6,186 bases of DNA from Leptospirillum sp. (GCA_027346125.1 DAIEST010000217.1:1-6186); one strand, 5' to 3'. Shown: positions 1-5,707, counted from the stretch's first letter. The notes: generated by a model from the sequence alone, not told the origin. Numbers and translations are program-made.

Positions 1-1173
1 GAAATCCAGCATCTTGAGACGCTGGTCCGAAAGATCCCAGCCCTTCCGGTCACGATAGGTTTCCAGAACGGACCACTTGATTGCCCAGTCCACCGTTCGG
101 GACAAGCTTTCCGGATCGCGCCGGAGCCGGTCGAGCATCTCACCCCACCGACCGACCAGATCGGAGGTTTCCCCGTCCATTCCGTCCCGCTCCAGGAATT
201 TCAGGACCTGGGCGTGGAGTTCTTCCTGGATCTCCAGGGCGGTCATTGTCCGGCCGTTTTCCAGCTCGAGGGGCTTCCTGAACGTACGGTCCCGGCTCAC
301 CCGATGGAACGCTCCCACCCAGTCGGACAGGACCGGAGAATCCAGCGCGCCGGCCTCCAGCGCCCGAAGGACGAGAAGAGTCGTCCCCACCTTCAGGTAG
401 GTGGAGATTTCGGAAACGTTGGAGTCCCCGGTAATGACGTGGAACCTTCGATACCGGGATCGTTCGGCATGAGGCTCGTCCCGGGTGTTGATCACCGACC
501 GGCGGACCATGGTGGAAAGCCCCATCGGAACCTCAAAGAACTCTGCCCGCTGGGAAAGATGAAAGGTTCCGGGCTCCGACACGCTGAGGTCGGAACCGAG
601 CTTTCCCGCGCCGCAGAACAGGACACGGGTCACCAGATGGCCGGCAATCCCCCTCGCCAGGGCTTCGAACGGCATGGACCTGGGCAGAAGATAGTTTTCG
701 TGATACCCCCACGAATTCCCCTTGCCGTCCGCATTGTTCTTCAGGACGAGAAGGGGCGGGCCCCCGCCCTGCCGTCGGGAAAGGGCGTCCCGGCACTGGG
801 CGACCATCCGGTCTCCCGCGCGTTCGTAACGGACGACATCGCGGACCGTCACGCATTCGGGGCCCGAATACTCGGGATGGGCTCCGTCCACATACAGGCG
901 CCCCCCGTTGTACAGCGGCTTGTTGAGCCGTCGGTTCTCCGGATCCTCCGGGTTCTCCCGGTCCCCTTCCGCAAGGAATCCCCGGGCGTCGAACCGGGGA
1001 TCTTCGTTCTCGTAGTCCCACAGGACCGCGGCGTGATACAGATCCGAAATGCCGGAGATCAGATCCTTCGACAGCTCCCCTTGATCCTCGGGAGTGCGAT
1101 CCGACCACGAAAGACCGTATTCGACCTCCGTCCCGACGATTCCGACAATCCGTTCCCGTTCCGATTTGCCCAC
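1..1173 (-). CDS. dop: Pup deamidase/depupylase Dop, partial (C-terminus beyond window)
   Basis: Dop deamidates the C-terminal Gln of Pup to Glu, making it ready for ligation, and hydrolyses the Pup-substrate isopeptide bond; it is a cytoplasmic carboxylate-amine ligase-fold enzyme that binds ATP. The 391 visible codons match mycobacterial Dop, as I recall it, along their whole length. GTEVEYG (residues 14-20) carries the Glu residues of the nucleotide/Mg site. LYVDGAHPEYSGPEC (93-107) includes Asp96, equivalent to the catalytic Asp. Also present are NNADGKGNSWGYHENYL (146-162), INTRDEPHA (228-236), RYRRFHVITGDSN (240-252) and STYLKVGTT (257-265). The Dop-type GTEVEYG and LYVDGAHPEYS motifs favour Dop over the ligase PafA. 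The start is a GTG at 1171-1173 with GGAAAGGAGG four bases upstream, giving about eight extra N-terminal residues relative to the mycobacterial protein. It lies 33 nt after ARC, so co-transcription is likely. Family length is about 500 residues, so roughly the last 110 are missing because of the window edge, not through truncation. Confidence 0.95.
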   Translation of the reverse strand, partial: MGKSERERIVGIVGTEVEYGLSWSDRTPEDQGELSKDLISGISDLYHAAVLWDYENEDPRFDARGFLAEGDRENPEDPENRRLNKPLYNGGRLYVDGAHPEYSGPECVTVRDVVRYERAGDRMVAQCRDALSRRQGGGPPLLVLKNNADGKGNSWGYHENYLLPRSMPFEALARGIAGHLVTRVLFCGAGKLGSDLSVSEPGTFHLSQRAEFFEVPMGLSTMVRRSVINTRDEPHAERSRYRRFHVITGDSNVSEISTYLKVGTTLLVLRALEAGALDSPVLSDWVGAFHRVSRDRTFRKPLELENGRTMTALEIQEELHAQVLKFLERDGMDGETSDLVGRWGEMLDRLRRDPESLSRTVDWAIKWSVLETYRDRKGWDLSDQRLKMLDF

Positions 1174-1206
1174 AATGCCTCCTTTCCCGGAGGTTCCCGG
1201 AGCCTT

Positions 1207-2943
1207 CTAAAGATAGTGCCCCGCAGGAACCGTCTCGATCGGACGCGCCTTGGGCGAACGACCGGCCAGCGTCTTCACGTGGGAAATCCGCTCGCTCTTC
1301 CGACCGGCAATCCGGGCCCAGTCGTCGGGATTGGTCGTATTGGGCAGGTCCTCGTTTTCCTGATACTCTCTCCGGATGGCGAACAGGAGGTCCTCCTGCC
1401 TGAGCCCCCGGGCTCCCGGCTCGCGTATTTCCCTCTTGATGGCTTCCTTCTTCGCCCTGGCCATGATTCCCTCGATCATCGCGCCGCTGGCGAAATCCTT
1501 GAAATACAGGACTTCCTTTTCGCCGTTCGAATAAGTCACCTCGAGAAACCGGTTTTCCTCCGACTGGGCATACATCCGGCTCACGGCCTGGTCGATCAGC
1601 CACTCGACGGCCTTCGTCCTGTCCCCTCCGCCCTGCTCCAGAAGTTCTCCGGACAGGGGGATCGGCGCCCGGAAATACTTCGAATAGATTGCCCTGGCTT
1701 TCGATTCGTCCGGACGGTCGATCCGGACCCTCACATCCAGGCGGCCGGGCCGGAGAATCGCCGGATCGATCAGATCCTGCCGGTTGGACGCCCCGATCAC
1801 GATCACATTCCGAAGACGCTCAACTCCGTCGATCTCTGCCAGAAACTGGGGAACGATCGTGCTCTCCATGTCCGAGGAAACGCCCGATCCCCGCGTCCTG
1901 AACAGGGAGTCCATCTCGTCGAAGAACACGATCACGGGGTATCCCTCGCGCGCTTTTTCACGGGCACGGGCAAAGACTTCCCGGATCTGGCGCTCCGATT
2001 CCCCCACGTATTTGTTCAACAGTTCAGGACCTTTGACATGAAGGAAATACGAACGGGCATCCCCCCCTCTCGTCTGCTCCATCCGGCGGCCCACAGAATT
2101 GGCCACCGCCTTGGCGATCAGGGTCTTACCGCAGCCCGGAGGCCCATAAAGAAGAACCCCTTTCGGCGGGGGAAGGTGGTAGTTTTCGAAGAGTTCCGGG
2201 TAGAGGAACGGGAGTTCGACGGCATCCCGGACGATTTCAAGCTCTTCATCAAGACCTCCGATGTCCTCGAACGTAACGTCCGGGATCTCTTCAAGAACCA
2301 CCTGACCGACTTCGCTTTTGGGAAGCTTTTCGAGAATGATGCCGCTTCGGGCGTCCATCATGACATGATCCCCCACCGCAAGCGAGGCGGCAGGCAGAGC
2401 GGAGGAGAGAAGCGCGGCGCGGTCGACCCCGGACTCCCCGCTGACGATCAGTCGCCCTTCATCGAGGATTTCCTTGACATAGACGATCTCTCCCTGCCTC
2501 TCCAGCGGACCGGTTCCAATGATGTTGAAGGCTTCGTTCAGAAGGACGGGCATCCCGTGATGCAGTGCGGAAAGCTGCATCTCCGGGGAAATCTGGACGC
2601 GCATCTTCCGGCCGGAGAGGTAGACATCGGCTTCCCTGCGGTCCGGATAGATTTCGTCAAGCGTGGCAAAAGAATTGGGGGGAGTCGTAAGCTTGGCGAT
2701 CTCCTCCTTCAGAACCCGGATTTCCTCCCGGGCCTTCCGGAGCGTGTCTTCAAGCTTCTTGTTGAGCGCGGCGGCCGTCTCCAGAAGACTCTGGGATTCG
2801 GTCTGCTCCTCGATATGTCGTTCCAGAACGCGGATCCGCTGATTCAGCCGATCGACTTCAGGTGCATCCAGATCCGACCGGCTGTCAGGGGGAGTCCCAA
2901 ACTGTTCCGCGTTTCTTCCTTCGTCCCCAGGTTTGCGTGACAT
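1207..2943 (-). CDS. arc: Proteasome-associated AAA+ ATPase ARC/Mpa
   Basis: This is the hexameric ring ATPase that recognises pupylated proteins through its coiled coils, unfolds them and threads them into the 20S proteasome. It has 578 residues. Residues 1-28 are a polar tail. About 29-85 is a heptad-rich coiled coil. About 92-205 corresponds to the tandem OB-fold interdomain. The AAA+ module follows: Walker A GPPGCGKT 267-274, pore loop KYVGE 311-315, Walker B VIVFFDEMD 337-345, and the second region of homology ASNRQDLIDPAILRPGR 385-401 with candidate arginine fingers Arg398 and Arg401. DLPNTTNPDDWARI (532-545) is a hallmark stretch shared with mycobacterial Mpa. The protein ends in GHYL, close to Mpa's GQYL tail, whose penultimate Tyr opens the 20S gate. 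The ATG at 2941-2943 has GGGAGGG nine bases upstream. It is first in a unit with dop and has its own promoter (3036-3064). A Cdc48-type or FtsH-type ATPase is excluded by the single AAA module, the coiled-coil/OB layout and the C-terminus. Confidence 0.97.
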   Translation of the reverse strand: MSRKPGDEGRNAEQFGTPPDSRSDLDAPEVDRLNQRIRVLERHIEEQTESQSLLETAAALNKKLEDTLRKAREEIRVLKEEIAKLTTPPNSFATLDEIYPDRREADVYLSGRKMRVQISPEMQLSALHHGMPVLLNEAFNIIGTGPLERQGEIVYVKEILDEGRLIVSGESGVDRAALLSSALPAASLAVGDHVMMDARSGIILEKLPKSEVGQVVLEEIPDVTFEDIGGLDEELEIVRDAVELPFLYPELFENYHLPPPKGVLLYGPPGCGKTLIAKAVANSVGRRMEQTRGGDARSYFLHVKGPELLNKYVGESERQIREVFARAREKAREGYPVIVFFDEMDSLFRTRGSGVSSDMESTIVPQFLAEIDGVERLRNVIVIGASNRQDLIDPAILRPGRLDVRVRIDRPDESKARAIYSKYFRAPIPLSGELLEQGGGDRTKAVEWLIDQAVSRMYAQSEENRFLEVTYSNGEKEVLYFKDFASGAMIEGIMARAKKEAIKREIREPGARGLRQEDLLFAIRREYQENEDLPNTTNPDDWARIAGRKSERISHVKTLAGRSPKARPIETVPAGHYL

Positions 2944-3029
2944 CTCACTTCACCCTCCCGAAAGATCGCGGTTCAAAACCGTTTCGCCCTTCCCGATCGG
3001 CAACCCGACGGTTGCCAGGGCTCGCCGTC
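2944..3029 (-). promoter_or_regulatory. Structured 5' leader of arc
   Basis: The predicted leader holds two perfect small inverted repeats. One has a 6-bp stem GGCAAC/GTTGCC with a 6-nt loop (2999-3016). The other has a 5-bp stem CGGTT/AACCG with a 3-nt loop (2969-2981). They precede the ribosome-binding GGGAGGG at 2953-2959. I do not recognise a known riboswitch class. The stems are short and may have no regulatory role. Confidence 0.35.
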
Positions 3030-3035
3030 AACGTG

Positions 3036-3064
3036 AGTATATCATCCCACCGGAAGACGGTCAA
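3036..3064 (-). promoter_or_regulatory. Sigma70-type promoter of arc-dop
   Basis: Read on the minus strand, TTGACC (3064-3059) is followed by 17 bp and TATACT (3041-3036). That is five of six matches to each consensus hexamer with optimal spacing. Initiation would be expected near 3029, giving an arc leader of about 85 nt. The -35 box lies immediately downstream of the terminator that closes the preceding operon, so arc-dop appears to be an independent transcription unit. Confidence 0.75.
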
Positions 3065-3070
3065 ACAAAG

Positions 3071-3100
3071 GAGGGCCAAGAATGGCTATTCTTGGCCCTC
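3071..3100 (-). terminator. Intrinsic terminator closing the small-ORF/lipoprotein/SPFH/bcp operon
   Basis: A perfect 13-bp inverted repeat (GAGGGCCAAGAAT at 3071-3083, complement at 3088-3100) has a 4-nt loop. On the minus strand it is followed at once by a T-rich tract, CTTTGTTTG (3070-3062). The hairpin starts 28 nt after the bcp stop codon, so it terminates the minus-strand operon. The plus-strand side, GGGAAAGG, lacks a T run, so it is probably not bidirectional. Confidence 0.88.
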
Positions 3101-3128
3101 GGGAAAGGCTTGACTCAAAAAACCGGCT

Positions 3129-3605
3129 TCAAGGCTGAGACAGGTCCTGAATAATCCGCTCGACATGTCCCTCCACTTTGACTTTCGGATAAATCTTCCG
3201 AACCGTGCCGTTTCCGTCGATCAGAAAGGTCGTCCGTTCGATCCCGATGGACTTGCGACCGTACATGTTTTTCTCCTTCAGGACGCCATAGGACGTGGAG
3301 ATGCTCCCGTCCGGATCGGAGAGAAGAGGAAAAGTCAGCCCATACTTCTCCCGGAACTTTCTGTGGCTGTCCGCCGAATCCCGGGAAACACCCAGAACAA
3401 GGACCCCGGCCTTGACCAGGTCGGACAGGCGGTCCCGGAAATCACAGGATTCCCTCGTGCACCCGGGTGTGTCGTCCTTGGGATAGAAGTAAAGGACAAC
3501 CTTCTTTCCCTTGAGTTCGGACAAACGGATCGGCGACTTGTCGTATCCGACGACCTCCGCCGAGAACTCCGGGGCCTGATCCCCAATCTGCAATGACTCC
3601 GACAT
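3129..3605 (-). CDS. bcp: BCP/PrxQ-type peroxiredoxin (thioredoxin-dependent thiol peroxidase)
   Basis: This cytoplasmic thiol peroxidase reduces H2O2 and organic hydroperoxides using thioredoxin-type reductants. The 158-residue length is normal for the family. It has the AhpC/TSA thioredoxin fold: GDQAPEF at 8-14, VVLYFYPKDDTPGCT (36-50) with peroxidatic Cys49 and active-site Thr46, and Cys54 five residues later as resolving Cys, making it an atypical 2-Cys enzyme of the CxxxxC subgroup. Arg124 in GIERTTFLID is the conserved catalytic arginine. The start chosen is the ATG at 3603-3605 (MSESLQIG), which matches the usual family N-terminus and has purine-rich GGAAGGGAAG upstream. The frame stays open further upstream, to 3752, but that part overlaps the SPFH gene and has no domain sense. 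It lies 32 nt after the SPFH gene and is last in the operon. Confidence 0.95.
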   Translation of the reverse strand: MSESLQIGDQAPEFSAEVVGYDKSPIRLSELKGKKVVLYFYPKDDTPGCTRESCDFRDRLSDLVKAGVLVLGVSRDSADSHRKFREKYGLTFPLLSDPDGSISTSYGVLKEKNMYGRKSIGIERTTFLIDGNGTVRKIYPKVKVEGHVERIIQDLSQP

Positions 3606-3637
3606 CTGTCTTCCCTTCCTTCCCGTATGTTCGAATC

Positions 3638-4495
3638 CTATTTTGAACCGGCATTCAGAATGACCGGAAGACCGTTCTTCCCACCGCCGATAATGATAAT
3701 CTTGGCATTGGGGCTCTTGGCAAGTTTTTCGGTCGCCTGAATTCCTTTCCATACCAGATATTCATGGGTCAGGTTCTTCTGGACGATCTTCTGGAACCCA
3801 TTGATCCCTTCCGCCTCGATCCGGCGCTTCTCGGCTTCCTTCCGGGCCACGTCCAGGACATACTCCATCCTCTGGTAGTTCTGCTCTTCCGTCAACTTCC
3901 GCTCGATCGCCACACGAATCACCTGCGGGAGACGGACATTGCGGATCAGGAACCCCGTCACCACGATGGGATACGGACCGAGCTTGTTCTTGAGAGCCCC
4001 CAGAATCTCCCGCTCGATCAGTTCGCGCTGATTGGAATAGATCTGGGAGGGCGTGTACCGCCCCACGATCTTGCGGGCCTCGCTTCTCACATACGGTGCG
4101 ATCAGGGTGTGGTAATAATCGGGCCCGACCGTTTCCTGGAGCGTCGGAAGATGATCGGCCTCCACCTTGTAGATCACCGAGGAGTCCATCCCGATCGGAA
4201 GCCCGTTGATCGACAGGACATGGAGCTGGATCCGGGCCTCCTGTGTCCTGAGGTCATAAATGTACATCTCATTCCAGGGTGCGATGATCTGAACCCCTTC
4301 CCGATAGACCGTCGAGGTATCGGTTCCATGACTGATATTCCAGAACACCCCGGCTTTCCCGGGGTTGATCGATACGATGCATCCGGACAAAAGCAGGAAC
4401 AGGACAGGGACTCCCATCAGACGACAAAAGCGGGACAACGCTCCCTTGCCGCACTCACACCAATCCCCCTCCACCGACTCGGATTTCCGATTCAT
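3638..4495 (-). CDS. SPFH/prohibitin-domain lipoprotein
   Basis: This is a membrane-anchored prohibitin/stomatin-family protein of 285 residues. SPFH proteins form large membrane-associated oligomers and often scaffold or control membrane proteases; the precise role here is unknown. Residues 27-42 are hydrophobic and end in the lipobox LSGC with Cys39 as the likely lipidated residue. The SPFH domain spans about 45-205, with recognisable segments GKAGVFWNIS, REGVQIIAPW, and a long region resembling prohibitin (SEARKIVGRYTPSQIYSNQR, 138-157). Residues 195-262 are charged and helical, as in the prohibitin coiled coil. A hydrophobic, glycine-rich tail, KIIIIGGG, lies at 265-272. The ATG at 4493-4495 was chosen for its G-rich upstream site. 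The frame is open to 4558 without a better site. A later Met27 would leave no positive charge before the hydrophobic core. Prohibitins are usually anchored by a transmembrane helix, so the lipobox is unusual. The gene follows the FlgO-like gene by 66 nt. Confidence 0.88.
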   Translation of the reverse strand: MNRKSESVEGDWCECGKGALSRFCRLMGVPVLFLLLSGCIVSINPGKAGVFWNISHGTDTSTVYREGVQIIAPWNEMYIYDLRTQEARIQLHVLSINGLPIGMDSSVIYKVEADHLPTLQETVGPDYYHTLIAPYVRSEARKIVGRYTPSQIYSNQRELIEREILGALKNKLGPYPIVVTGFLIRNVRLPQVIRVAIERKLTEEQNYQRMEYVLDVARKEAEKRRIEAEGINGFQKIVQKNLTHEYLVWKGIQATEKLAKSPNAKIIIIGGGKNGLPVILNAGSK

Positions 4496-4502
4496 TTTCA
4501 CA

Positions 4503-4510
4503 CCCCCCCC
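4503..4510 (-). promoter_or_regulatory. G8 tract serving as ribosome-binding site of the SPFH gene
   Basis: The mRNA-sense strand reads AAGGGGGGGGTGTGAAAATG. The eight-G run with the following TG is the only plausible Shine-Dalgarno element before the chosen ATG, seven bases away. It is not a canonical AGGAGG. A homopolymer of this length is prone to slippage. Confidence 0.5.
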
Positions 4511-4561
4511 TTCGATTTGCGAATCACGGCTCTCCGGCAATCCCTGCCGCACCCACAAAAG

Positions 4562-5179
4562 CTACGGCCCTACATGAATCAGGTTCATAACGGAAGAATC
4601 CTTGGGAACAGTCTCGGAAATCTCGCCCATCGTCACCCCTCCCGGAACGGTCAGGACGCGAACGGTCACCAGAAGCATCTGTCCCAGATCGGTATAGTTT
4701 CCAATGACCAGACGATTGGCCTTCAGGGAAGCTGCCACGTCCAGGAGCGACCTGGTATCCAGGATTCCCTGGCCGAGTCCTTCCTTCCGCAGTTCCTGAT
4801 GGATCTGGCCCGCATCGATCAACACCAGGCCACGGTCGTTCTGGAGAACGCCTCCGACGCGGATCCCCAGAAACCGTCCCAGCGAATGAGCCACGCCGCC
4901 AAGGTCCGTGAAATGGGGAACGGCCACCCTTTGCACCGTCCCGGGGCCTCCATGCCCCCGTTCCCGGGCAAGAAGCTTCGAAATCCCGTCGCCGAGGACA
5001 GTCACCAGCGTCTTCAGGGATTCCACCGATGCCTTCTGCTCCGCCAGAAAAGTCGTTTCCTTCGGAGGAACATAGGGAACGGCCGGCGTCGTCTGGCACG
5101 AAGCCAGCAGGAGAGCCGCCCCCAGGGAGAACACTCCCGTTGCCCTGCCGGCATGAATTGTTCCGATCTTTCGAAACAC
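4562..5179 (-). CDS. FlgO-like lipoprotein
   Basis: This is a predicted envelope lipoprotein of 205 residues. The N-terminus has basic residues and a hydrophobic core (about 13-27) ending in the lipobox LASC with Cys28. A Pro-rich linker (31-40) and a helical segment (45-72) follow. Residues 80-200 form an alternating beta/alpha pattern: VQRVAVPHF (82-90), a helix with AHSLGRFLG (97-105), RGLVLIDAGQIHQEL (116-130), a helix SLLDVAASLKA (144-154), then NRLVIGNYTDLGQMLLVTVR (155-174). This resembles the FlgO/CsgG/TolB-N-like fold, where a Ser/Leu-rich helix precedes a strand ending in 'vlidr' and an 'ADxxvxGxy' strand. FlgO itself is a flagellum-associated outer-membrane lipoprotein in Vibrio, but no flagellar gene is nearby, so I do not assign that role. 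The start is GTG at 5177-5179 with AAAGGGGG eight bases or so upstream. It begins 14 nt after the 75-aa gene, so the two are almost certainly co-transcribed. Confidence 0.75.
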   Translation of the reverse strand: MFRKIGTIHAGRATGVFSLGAALLLASCQTTPAVPYVPPKETTFLAEQKASVESLKTLVTVLGDGISKLLARERGHGGPGTVQRVAVPHFTDLGGVAHSLGRFLGIRVGGVLQNDRGLVLIDAGQIHQELRKEGLGQGILDTRSLLDVAASLKANRLVIGNYTDLGQMLLVTVRVLTVPGGVTMGEISETVPKDSSVMNLIHVGP

Positions 5180-5193
5180 GGGAACCCCCTTTC

Positions 5194-5421
5194 TCAGCTC
5201 CCCAACGTTCCGGGATTCATCCGGAGATCGTGTTCGAGCCTGAGTTCGTCGAGAAGCTGGCGCAACTGGAGAGACTGGTCCCCGGTCAGGATCCCTTTGC
5301 TGCCTTCATCCTCTATCGCCCGTTCGAGATGAAGCCATTTCGACTCCGCGACAAACCGCTCCCTTTCGATATCGGATTCGATTCCCAGCAGGTTCGACTT
5401 CAGGTGCTCGTAGGGTGTCAT
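5194..5421 (-). CDS. Small helical protein of unknown function (75 aa)
   Basis: I do not recognise the family. The 75-residue product has no signal peptide or membrane segment. It is rich in Glu, Arg and Leu and should be almost entirely helical: a helix at about 3-34 (YEHLKSNLLGIESDIERERF), a turn around GILTGDQS (43-50), a second helix at about 50-66, and a flexible tail NPGTLGS. This looks like a two-helix hairpin that could dimerise. The ATG at 5419-5421 is chosen because AAGGAGG sits six bases upstream. The frame stays open upstream to 5529, but that part covers the probable promoter region and reads as random. It is the first gene of the unit that continues 14 nt later with the FlgO-like lipoprotein. 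It is likely a real gene given the strong ribosome-binding site and tight spacing. Confidence 0.72.
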   Translation of the reverse strand: MTPYEHLKSNLLGIESDIERERFVAESKWLHLERAIEDEGSKGILTGDQSLQLRQLLDELRLEHDLRMNPGTLGS

Positions 5422-5553
5422 GACGATCCTCCTTCCTACAGAATCTGGCTCTTTGCGCCACTTCCTGCCCCCATCATACACCCTGGGAACAGTATTTGCC
5501 TCAAGAAAACGGGAAATGGGGGAATGCACGGAAGCTGCTTTTTAAGGCAAGGC

Positions 5554-5583
5554 TTGTCCTGATCCGGGAGAGAAAACTATGCT
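5554..5583 (+). promoter_or_regulatory. Candidate promoter of the secreted-protein gene
   Basis: TTGTCC (5554-5559), an 18-bp spacer and TATGCT (5578-5583) each match four of six consensus bases. Initiation near 5590 would give a leader of about 110 nt. The -10 box lies inside a 12-bp perfect palindrome, which suggests that access to it could be controlled by a dimeric regulator. Confidence 0.45.
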
Positions 5584-5589
5584 AGCATA
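5578..5589. repeat. Perfect 12-bp palindrome TATGCTAGCATA over the -10 box
   Basis: The sequence equals its own reverse complement over 12 bases and covers the candidate -10 element and the probable start site of the plus-strand transcript. Such a position is typical of repressor operators, but no regulator gene is present in the window and the site occurs once, so this is a candidate operator only. Confidence 0.4.
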
Positions 5590-5632
5590 TGCGGGTCCCT
5601 GTGCAAAAAACATAAAATAGGGGAGGAACCTT

Positions 5633-5651
5633 TCCCGGAGATCCGCCGGGA
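5633..5651 (+). promoter_or_regulatory. Leader hairpin overlapping an upstream ribosome-binding site
   Basis: TCCCGG (5633-5638) pairs with CCGGGA (5646-5651) around a 7-nt loop. The right arm overlaps GGGAGGG (5648-5654), the only ribosome-binding site for the small upstream ORF starting at 5660, so formation of the hairpin would hide that site. Confidence 0.35.
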
Positions 5652-5659
5652 GGGAAGTC

Positions 5660-5707
5660 ATGGTCATGTTGTCGGAAGACAGCAATTTGCCAAGGAGGAT
5701 TCAATGA
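5660..5707 (+). CDS. Possible 15-codon upstream ORF overlapping the secreted-protein start
   Basis: The ATG at 5660 is preceded five bases upstream by GGGAGGG. The frame encodes MVMLSEDSNLPRRIQ and stops at TGA 5705-5707. Its stop overlaps the ATG of the secreted-protein gene in the arrangement ATGA (5704-5707), the geometry used for translational coupling. The downstream gene also has its own strong AAGGAGG site, which lies inside this ORF and encodes its Arg-Arg. Codon content cannot prove so short a gene; it could be chance. Confidence 0.35.
   Translation: MVMLSEDSNLPRRIQ

Larger units (their letters stand above)
5422..5703. promoter_or_regulatory. Divergent intergenic region between the minus-strand operon and the secreted-protein gene
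   Basis: This 282-nt stretch separates divergent genes and should hold promoters in both directions. The plus-strand signals are listed separately. For the minus strand the best I can find is a -10-like TATGAT (5478-5473, five of six) with TTGAGG 20 bp upstream (5504-5499); that spacing is too long for a good sigma70 promoter, so the assignment is weak. No tRNA, repeat array or insertion sequence is visible. Confidence 0.4.

Noticed and set aside
533..1603. A 356-codon minus-strand frame overlapping the end of arc and most of dop
   Set aside because: It is a shifted frame on the same strand; the product is Arg/Gly/Ser-rich without domains, while the alternative frames encode ARC and Dop residue by residue.
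214..2940. A 908-codon plus-strand open frame opposite arc and dop
   Set aside because: It lies antisense to two genes with complete, unmistakable motif sets. Its translation is rich in Pro, Arg, Gly and His with no domain or hydrophobic pattern. Long open antisense frames are expected where the coding strand favours G/C at third codon positions.
3606..3752. An N-terminal extension of the peroxiredoxin frame upstream of 3605
   Set aside because: It overlaps the end of the SPFH gene in another frame, has no family similarity, and the ATG at 3605 gives the normal length with a purine-rich site ahead of it.
4535..4549. A 5-bp inverted repeat (CGGCA/TGCCG) between the FlgO-like and SPFH genes
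   Set aside because: It is too short and lacks a T run on either strand, so there is no case for a terminator inside the operon.
3764..5332. A 522-codon plus-strand open frame opposite the SPFH and FlgO-like genes
   Set aside because: Same type of antisense shadow: low-complexity His/Arg/Pro/Gln-rich translation, no convincing ribosome-binding site, and it crosses two well-supported genes and their junction.
5422..5529. A longer start for the 75-aa protein
   Set aside because: The extra 36 residues have no ribosome-binding support and occupy the likely promoter region, while the internal ATG has an ideal AAGGAGG.
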